Source: Oxalobacteraceae bacterium UBA5157
GTDB lineage: Bacteria; Pseudomonadota; Gammaproteobacteria; Burkholderiales; Burkholderiaceae_D
Assembly: GCA_002415335.1 (NCBI GenBank)
Contig: DHXL01000360.1
Location: 921-6,313 of the forward strand
Direction of reading: 5' to 3'
Length of the DNA stretch: 5,393 bases
Shown here: positions 1 to 4,338 of the stretch, piece after piece
Numbering within the stretch: position 1 is the stretch's first letter
Layout of the letters: each line of letters begins with the position of its first letter
Made by a program: the position numbers and the translations under genes
The notes under the pieces: model-generated
What the model was told of the DNA's origin: nothing
Database searches by the model: none
What the model saw: only the letters and a program-made list of their open reading frames with translations

Positions 1-297
1 GCACACGTCCGCTTGCGTCCGATCCTGATGACGACGCTGGCGATGGTGTTCGGCATGGTGCCGCTGGCGTTCGGCATGGCCGAGGGGTCCGAGCAGCGCG
101 CGCCGATGGGGCAAGCCGTGATCGGCGGCATCATCACATCGTCCCTGCTGACCCTGGTGGTGGTGCCGGTGATCTATACCTACCTGGACGATTTCGCCGC
201 ATGGGCCCGGCGCAAATGGCACCCCGCGGACACCGTACCGAGAGCCGGCGGCGCGCTCGGCGTGCTGGCGCAGGCGCCGCACGAGGATGGCCTGTGA
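1..297 (+). CDS. RND efflux permease, C-terminal fragment (5' end outside window)
   Basis: This is the last 98 codons of an inner-membrane RND-family (HAE-1/MdtB-like) proton-driven efflux permease; frame 1 is open from the left edge. It begins in the segment equivalent to AcrB TM11. The first visible residues, AHVRLRPILMTT, align with the AcrB stretch that holds the proton-relay residues R971 and T978, and both are kept here (R4 and T11 of the fragment). A Gly/Pro-rich turn (about residues 20-38) leads into the final membrane helix (about 40-60), which ends in the family-typical VVPVIYTYLDD. A short cytoplasmic tail follows and is somewhat longer than in AcrB. The GEGSEQRAPMG-like loop (here with A before EGSE) differs from AcrB, so this is a different RND clade from the permease at the right end of the window. 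Its adaptor must lie upstream. No hairpin with a T-run follows the stop. The family is certain; the substrate cannot be told. Confidence 0.93.
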   Translation, partial: AHVRLRPILMTTLAMVFGMVPLAFGMAEGSEQRAPMGQAVIGGIITSSLLTLVVVPVIYTYLDDFAAWARRKWHPADTVPRAGGALGVLAQAPHEDGL

Positions 298-504
298 TGC
301 GGCCGTCATTCCTGGCGTTCGTTTTTTGCGGTTCATGCCGTGCTTTGCGCAAGCCGTCGCAATCCGGCTGCAAACCGCTCGGCGAGCCGCTATGATGCCC
401 GGCGGTGAGATAAAATATGCTATTCCGCCATTTGGACATGGTGGGAAAGAGTCGCGCGTACTCTTCGATACGCTGCCCCGGCAAGTCAACTTTGGGTCAA
501 TAAA
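298..504 (+). other. Intergenic region between RND permease and PCMT-like gene
   Basis: This 207-bp stretch has no coding sequence I can support. The short reading frames crossing it lack a ribosome binding site and recognisable domains. It contains a T6 run near 321-326 with no good stem before it, a small inverted repeat gctc-ggc-gagc at 377-387, and two AT-rich -10-like elements (TATGAT at 391-396 and TAAAAT at 411-416). It most likely holds the promoter of the methyltransferase-rhodanese-tolC group. Confidence 0.6.
368..396 (+). promoter_or_regulatory. Candidate sigma-70 promoter for the PCMT-like gene
   Basis: CTGCAA (368-373; 3 of 6 matches to TTGACA) is followed after 17 bp by TATGAT (391-396; 5 of 6 to TATAAT), which would start transcription near 403 and give a leader of about 100 nt. 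The -35 is weak. A second -10-like TAAAAT at 411-416 is an alternative without a good -35. The small inverted repeat at 377-387 sits in the spacer. This is a consensus match by eye only. Confidence 0.3.
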
Positions 505-1170
505 ATGAATATCGAACAAGCCCGCTTCAATATGATCGAACAGCAAATCCGCACCTGGGACGTGCTGGATGAGGATGTGCTCGATCTCTTGATGGTCGTC
601 AAGCGAGAATTTTTCGTGCCTGCCGCCTACAAGGGCCTGGCGTTCATGGACACCGAAATTCCCCTGCCGTGCGGCGAAAACATGCTGACACCCAAACTGG
701 AAGCACGCATCCTGCAGGAACTTGCTATCAAGAAGCACGAGCGGGTGCTGGAAATCGGCGCCGGCTCCGGCTATATGGCGGCCCTGCTGGCATACAAGGC
801 GCGTCATGTGGTGACCGTCGACATCGAGCCGGAACTGCAGGCGCTGGCCGCAAAAAACCTGGCCGGCTATGGCGTCACCAACGTCGAGGTCGCGCTCGGT
901 GACGGCGCCCAAGGCTGGGATGGCAGCGGCGTCAATGGCGCGCCCTATGACGTGATCGTGGTGTCCGGCTCGTTGCCGGTGCTGCCGGATGCATTCCTGA
1001 AGCAACTCAATGTCGGAGGCCGCCTGATCGTCATTCTGGGCGAAGCGCCGGTCATGACCGCCGAGATCATCACCCGCCGCAGCGACATCGTGTATGACAC
1101 GCGGAAGGTGTTCGAGACTTGCATCAAGCCCTTGCGCAATGCGATCGTCCCGTCCCACTTCAAGTTCTAG
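505..1170 (+). CDS. PCMT-family (protein-L-isoaspartate O-methyltransferase-like) SAM methyltransferase
   Basis: This 221-residue cytosolic class I SAM-dependent methyltransferase belongs to the PCMT family, which repairs isoaspartyl residues in damaged proteins. The N-terminal helical region (1-50) carries FNMIEQQIRTWDVLD. SAM motif I is VLEIGAGSGY (81-90), the acidic ribose-binding residue is D106 (TVDIEP), a GDG turn lies at 132-134, and the motif II/III region is YDVIVVSG (148-155) with GGRLIVILG (171-179). Length fits the family (about 205-225). The oddity is residues 58-63, ENMLTP, where canonical enzymes have the T-I-S-x-P substrate-binding segment; the conserved serine aligns with Leu61. 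Isoaspartyl repair activity is therefore uncertain, and I withhold the symbol pcm. The ATG at 505 is preferred on family length and on the conserved N-terminus beginning there, although its ribosome binding site (GGG around 494-496) is weak. The next gene starts 9 bp after its stop. Confidence 0.9.
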   Translation: MNIEQARFNMIEQQIRTWDVLDEDVLDLLMVVKREFFVPAAYKGLAFMDTEIPLPCGENMLTPKLEARILQELAIKKHERVLEIGAGSGYMAALLAYKARHVVTVDIEPELQALAAKNLAGYGVTNVEVALGDGAQGWDGSGVNGAPYDVIVVSGSLPVLPDAFLKQLNVGGRLIVILGEAPVMTAEIITRRSDIVYDTRKVFETCIKPLRNAIVPSHFKF

Positions 1171-1174
1171 GGAG
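1170..1174 (+). promoter_or_regulatory. Shine-Dalgarno site of the rhodanese gene
   Basis: GGGAG lies 5 nt before the ATG at 1180, and its first base is the last base of the upstream TAG stop. This spacing favours 1180 over the in-frame ATG at 1189 and points to coupled translation with the methyltransferase gene. Confidence 0.65.
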
Positions 1175-1179
1175 CATCG

Positions 1180-1503
1180 ATGCAACATATGACTGCCGCC
1201 GAACTGGCCGGCTGGGTGGCCGACTCGGCGCGGGCTCAGCCGGTTCTGCTCGACGTGCGCGAACCGTGGGAATTCGAGATCTGCCGTATCGCGGGCGCCA
1301 CGCCGATGCCGATGAAGACGATCCCGGCGCGCCATGCCGAACTGGCAACCGATGCGCCGATCGTTTGCATTTGCCACCATGGCGCGCGCAGCATGCAGGT
1401 GGCTGCGTTCCTGGAACAAAACGGCTTTACCCAGGTGACGAACCTGAGCGGCGGCGTGCATGCATGGGCGCAGCAAGTCGACGCCAGCATGCCGACCTAT
1501 TGA
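1180..1503 (+). CDS. Single-domain rhodanese-like sulfurtransferase
   Basis: This 107-residue protein is one rhodanese domain with no signal peptide, so it should be cytosolic. It shows the N-terminal strand and motif VLLDVREPWEFE (22-33), the RIAGA segment (36-40) leading to PMPM, and the active-site loop CHHGARS (65-71), where Cys65 would carry the persulfide and Arg70/Ser71 complete the loop. The C-terminal signature is NLSGGVHAWA (88-97). Size matches GlpE/PspE-type single-domain enzymes (about 105-110 residues). All catalytic-loop residues are present, so activity as a thiosulfate or persulfide sulfurtransferase is likely; the physiological acceptor is unknown. It sits 9 bp after the methyltransferase gene and 76 bp before tolC, probably in the same transcript. 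Two extra cysteines (35 and 63) lie in the domain core and near the loop. Confidence 0.93.
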   Translation: MQHMTAAELAGWVADSARAQPVLLDVREPWEFEICRIAGATPMPMKTIPARHAELATDAPIVCICHHGARSMQVAAFLEQNGFTQVTNLSGGVHAWAQQVDASMPTY

Positions 1504-1569
1504 TCAGGCCGTTAATACCAGGCGCGGCGCCAGACCATTTTCCTTGACCGACTTTATACCGACTCCATT

Positions 1570-1573
1570 GGAG
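1570..1573 (+). promoter_or_regulatory. Shine-Dalgarno site deciding the tolC start
   Basis: GGAG is placed 6 nt before the ATG at 1580. It supports that start over the upstream in-frame ATG at 1460, which lies inside the rhodanese gene and would put 40 non-signal residues before the signal peptide. Confidence 0.7.
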
Positions 1574-1579
1574 ACTTTA

Positions 1580-2908
1580 ATGCGCAATTCCCTAATCGCT
1601 ACGCTCATCGCCGGCGCCTTCCTGTCGGCCAATGCGCAGGCGGTCGACCTACTGCAAGTGTATAAAGACGCACTGGCCAACGATGCGCAATTCGCCAGCG
1701 CGCGCGCCACGCTGGCCGCGGGAGAAGAAAAGTCCACGCAGGGCCGCGCCGGCTTGCTGCCGTCGGTGGCGCTGACCGGCAGTTATGCGCGCACCGGGCT
1801 GAATGTGTACGAGCAGGATCCTCCCAATCTCGATATCGGCATGAATTACAATACCAGCGGCTACACGCTCTCGCTGTCACAGCCGCTGTTCCGTTGGGCG
1901 AACTGGGAAACCTACCAGCAGAGCAAGCTCTCGGTTGCCCTCAGCGAAGCGCAATTCGCACAGGCCCAGCAAGACTTGATCGTGCGCGTAGCGCAAGCGT
2001 ATTTCGATGTGCTCGGCGCGCAAGATACACTCGACTCGGTGCAGGCCAACAAGGTCGCCATCACCGAGCAACTGGCATCGGCCAAGCGCAATTTCGAGGT
2101 CGGAACGGCGACCATCACCGACACGCATGAAGCGCAGGCGCGCTACGACCTCGCGGTGGCGCAGGAATTCGCATCCCAGAGCGATCTCGAAATCAAGCGC
2201 AGTGCGCTCCAGCAAATCATCGGCAAGGCCACGGGCGATCTGGCGCCGCTGCGCACCGGCGTCAAGCTCACCAGCCCGGACCCGGCGCAGATCGACAAAT
2301 GGGTGGCCAGCGCGGAAGCGCAAAACTACGGCGTAATCGGCCAGCAGTTCGCGCTTGAAATTGCGCAGCGGGAAATCAAGAGAAATCGCGCCGGCCACAT
2401 GCCGACGCTGGATCTGGTGGCGAGCCGCAATCACAGCAATCAGGGCGGAGCCCTCCTGACCAGCCCGGCGAACGTATCCAACGCCAACTCGATCGGCGTG
2501 CAATGGGTGATCCCGATCTTTTCCGGATTTGCGATCGACAGCAAGGTGCGCGAATCGATCGCGCTGGAAGACAAGGCGCGCTATGACCTCGAGAACGCAC
2601 GCCGCACTGCAGCCCAAGCCGCGCGCCAGTCCTATCTCGGCGTCAATAGCGGATTGGCCCAGGTCACCGCATTGGAAGCCGCGGAAGTTTCCAGCCAGTC
2701 GGCACTCGATTCCAACAAGCTCGGCTATCAAGTCGGCGTACGCATCAACATCGACGTACTGAATGCGCAGCAGCAGGTGTATTCCACCCTTCAGAGTCTC
2801 GCCAAGGCGCGCTATGACACGCTGGTAAACGGCTTGCGCCTGAAATCGGCGGCCGGCACGCTGAAGGAAGATGACCTGGCGCAAATCAATGCGCTGCTGA
2901 AGCATTAA
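1580..2908 (+). CDS. tolC: TolC-family outer membrane efflux channel protein
   Basis: This 442-residue protein is a TolC/OEP-family channel, which as a trimer forms the outer-membrane barrel and periplasmic alpha-tunnel of tripartite efflux pumps and type I secretion systems. A Sec signal peptide (1-21; MRNSLIATLI core, probable cleavage after AQA) precedes the mature start VDLLQVYKDALAND, typical of the family. The two structural repeats are clear: repeat one (about 25-215) has QPLFRW at 101-106 and FEVGTATITD with EAQARYD at 172-190; repeat two (about 245-425) has IPIFSG at 311-316 and YQVGVRINID with VLNAQQQVY at 383-401. There is no N-terminal lipobox cysteine, so it is TolC-like rather than an OprM-type lipoprotein. 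Length fits the TolC type (about 430-490). It is followed by structured intergenic DNA and then by an RND adaptor/permease pair it can plausibly serve. Pump specificity cannot be read from sequence. Confidence 0.95.
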   Translation: MRNSLIATLIAGAFLSANAQAVDLLQVYKDALANDAQFASARATLAAGEEKSTQGRAGLLPSVALTGSYARTGLNVYEQDPPNLDIGMNYNTSGYTLSLSQPLFRWANWETYQQSKLSVALSEAQFAQAQQDLIVRVAQAYFDVLGAQDTLDSVQANKVAITEQLASAKRNFEVGTATITDTHEAQARYDLAVAQEFASQSDLEIKRSALQQIIGKATGDLAPLRTGVKLTSPDPAQIDKWVASAEAQNYGVIGQQFALEIAQREIKRNRAGHMPTLDLVASRNHSNQGGALLTSPANVSNANSIGVQWVIPIFSGFAIDSKVRESIALEDKARYDLENARRTAAQAARQSYLGVNSGLAQVTALEAAEVSSQSALDSNKLGYQVGVRINIDVLNAQQQVYSTLQSLAKARYDTLVNGLRLKSAAGTLKEDDLAQINALLKH

Positions 2909-2944
2909 TCACGGCTATCTCCGCGCGCCGATCGCATCGGTCGC

Positions 2945-2962
2945 CGCGGGTCACGGCCCGCG
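2945..2962 (+). repeat. Inverted repeat, alternative hairpin overlapping the main stem
   Basis: CGCGGG (2945-2950) can pair with CCCGCG (2957-2962) around the six-base loop TCACGG. Its right arm uses bases that also form the left arm of the 2954-2973 stem, so the two structures exclude each other. A further small stem just upstream, CCGAT (2928-2932) with ATCGG (2936-2940) around CGC, does not conflict with either. Confidence 0.45.
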
Positions 2963-2973
2963 CCGGCGGGCCG
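2954..2973 (+). terminator. GC-rich hairpin after tolC, possible terminator or pause/3'-end stabiliser
   Basis: A perfect 8-bp stem, CGGCCCGC (2954-2961) with GCGGGCCG (2966-2973), encloses the loop GCCG, 45 bp after the tolC stop. No T-run follows (next bases CGAACAAG), so it is not a classical intrinsic terminator. It may instead stabilise the tolC mRNA end or act with Rho. The stem itself is certain; its function is inferred. Confidence 0.4.
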
Positions 2974-3003
2974 CGAACAAGCCGTCGCACATACCGATAC
3001 AAT
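2974..3003 (+). promoter_or_regulatory. Candidate promoter for the RND adaptor-permease operon
   Basis: TACAAT (2998-3003; 5 of 6 to TATAAT) follows a weak -35-like CGAACA (2974-2979; 3 of 6) at 18 bp. Transcription would begin near 3010 and leave a leader of about 135 nt before the ATG at 3146. The -35 begins at the base after the GC-rich hairpin ends. I see no clear palindromic operator of the TetR type. Confidence 0.33.
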
Positions 3004-3145
3004 ACAACGGTTTATTGCAGCCAGAAAACATCGTACTATGCGCGTGGCTCTGCCTAGCAACGACGATTCGTGCGTCGGCCTCCATCGCCGAATCAACCCT
3101 CTGCCCTGCCCTACACTCCAAATCCATTTACTGTGCGAGAAATCC

Positions 3146-4327
3146 ATGCGTCTTGTCCAACTTTTCACACGTAGTGCCGTTGCCGTCCTGGTGTTGTCCG
3201 CGCTGGCCGGATGCGGACAGAAAGATGCCGGCACGCAGGGTCCGGGCGGCGCCATGCCGCCGCCGGAAGTCGCGGTCGTCACCGTCGCACCCGAGAAGTT
3301 GACCCTGATCGCCGAACTGCCGGGCCGCCTGGAAGCGACCCGCACCGCGCAGGTGCGGGCGCGCGTGCCTGGCATCGTGCTCAAGCGCGTGTTCCGCGAG
3401 GGCAGCGAAGTCAAGGCCGGCGACGTGCTGTTCCGCATCGACGCCGCCCCTTTCAAAGCCGTCTACGACAATGCGCAAGCGGCGCTGTCCAAAGCCGAAG
3501 CAAACCTGGCACAAGCCAACCTGAAGGCGCAACGCTACCAGCCGCTGGTGAAAACCAACGCGATCAGCAAGCAGGAGTACGACGATGTGCTGACAGCACA
3601 GAAGCAGACGGCCGCCGACGTCGCATCGGCGAAAGCCGCGATGGAAACGGCACGCCTGAACCTCGGCTACGCCACCGTCAAGGCGCCGATCTCCGGCCGC
3701 ATCGGCCGCGCGCAAGTGACCGAAGGCGCGCTGGTCGGTCAGGGCGAAGCCACCTTGCTGGCGACCATTCAGCAGCTCGACCCGATCAATGTGACGCTGA
3801 CGCAATCGAGTACCGATTTTCTGCGTTTGCAATACGCGATGGCCAACGGCCGGCTACAGCATGCCGGCAAGGGCAACGCGAGGGTCACGCTGATCACCGA
3901 CGATGGCCGCGTTTATCCGCATTCCGGCAAATTGCTGTTCTCGGACCTGAGCGTCGACGAAAGCACCGGCGCCATTACGATGCGCGCCGAATTCGCCAAT
4001 CCGAACCGCTTCCTGCTGCCCGGAATGTATGCGCGGGCGCAGCTCGAACAGGCGGTCGATGAACAAGCGATCACGGTGCCGCAGCAAGCCGTCCAGCGCA
4101 CCTCTGAAGGTGCATCGGTGCTGCTGGTCGGCGCCGGCGACAAGGTCGCGGAGCAGCCGATCAAGACCGCTGGCGCGCAAAATGAAAAATGGATCGTCAG
4201 CCAGGGATTGAAGGCAGGCGATCGCGTCATCGTCGAGGGTTTTCAAAAAGCCAAAGCGGGCGCCACCGTCAAACCGATGCCGTGGCACGCGGCGGCGCCG
4301 GCAGATCAAAAATCCAAGCCTAACTAG
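3146..4327 (+). CDS. RND efflux periplasmic adaptor (AcrA/MexA-type membrane fusion lipoprotein)
   Basis: This 393-residue adaptor links an RND permease to a TolC-type channel in the periplasm. The N-terminus is a lipoprotein signal (VAVLVLSA core) ending in the lipobox LAGC, with Cys23 the predicted lipidated residue. Domains in order are the first lipoyl half (about 66-100, with VPGIVLKRVFREGSEVKAGD), the alpha-hairpin (about 101-172), the second lipoyl half (YATVKAPISGRIGR, 175-188), the beta-barrel (about 205-300) and the membrane-proximal domain (about 305-385). The hairpin tip carries R130-x3-L134-x6-S141, with the spacing of the AcrA R128/L132/S139 'RLS' motif for channel contact, so a TolC-type partner is expected. 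I chose the ATG at 3146 because it places the lipobox at the usual position; the ATG at 3038 would bury the signal 36 residues in. A weak GAG (3137-3139) serves as ribosome binding site. The permease gene begins 11 bp after the stop. Confidence 0.95.
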   Translation: MRLVQLFTRSAVAVLVLSALAGCGQKDAGTQGPGGAMPPPEVAVVTVAPEKLTLIAELPGRLEATRTAQVRARVPGIVLKRVFREGSEVKAGDVLFRIDAAPFKAVYDNAQAALSKAEANLAQANLKAQRYQPLVKTNAISKQEYDDVLTAQKQTAADVASAKAAMETARLNLGYATVKAPISGRIGRAQVTEGALVGQGEATLLATIQQLDPINVTLTQSSTDFLRLQYAMANGRLQHAGKGNARVTLITDDGRVYPHSGKLLFSDLSVDESTGAITMRAEFANPNRFLLPGMYARAQLEQAVDEQAITVPQQAVQRTSEGASVLLVGAGDKVAEQPIKTAGAQNEKWIVSQGLKAGDRVIVEGFQKAKAGATVKPMPWHAAAPADQKSKPN

Positions 4328-4331
4328 GGAG
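4326..4331 (+). promoter_or_regulatory. Shine-Dalgarno site of the RND permease gene
   Basis: AGGGAG overlaps the adaptor's TAG stop and lies 7 nt before the ATG at 4339. It is the strongest ribosome binding site in the window and suggests translation coupled to the adaptor gene. Confidence 0.7.
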
Positions 4332-4338
4332 CCGGCAC

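Larger units (their letters stand above)
2909..3145 (+). other. Structured intergenic region between tolC and the RND adaptor gene
   Basis: These 237 bp contain no supported gene. The left part (2927-2973) is a cluster of GC-rich inverted repeats. The middle holds a -10-like TACAAT (2998-3003). The right part (about 3091-3130) is strikingly C-rich and G-poor (17 C and 2 G in 40 bases by my count). An in-frame ATG at 3038 would extend the adaptor by 36 residues, but I treat this as untranslated leader. Confidence 0.6.

Noticed and set aside
298..330. Intrinsic terminator after the upstream RND permease (GGCC repeats then T6)
   Set aside because: The only stem is 4 bp (GGCC with GGCC), and it is not adjacent to the T-run at about 321-326.
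287..508. Small open frame across the intergenic region before the methyltransferase gene
   Set aside because: It has no ribosome binding site or domain, overlaps both neighbouring genes, and its composition is not convincing as protein.
1544..1560. TTGACC and TATACC as a promoter for tolC
   Set aside because: The two elements are only 5 bp apart, far from the 16-18 bp needed, and no -10 lies at the correct distance from TTGACC.
1460..1579. N-terminal extension of TolC from the ATG at 1460
   Set aside because: It would overlap the rhodanese gene by 44 bp and place 40 non-signal residues before a textbook signal peptide. The ATG at 1580 has GGAG at 6 nt.
1877..2905. Long antisense open frame (342 codons) opposite tolC
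   Set aside because: It is in register with a strongly biased GC-rich gene on the other strand. It is rich in Arg/Gly/Leu, has no recognisable domain or ribosome binding site, and overlaps a certain TolC-family gene.
3128..3832. Antisense open frame (234 codons) opposite the adaptor gene
   Set aside because: It is a shadow of the AcrA-type adaptor, with a repetitive Arg/Gly/Leu composition and no start signal.
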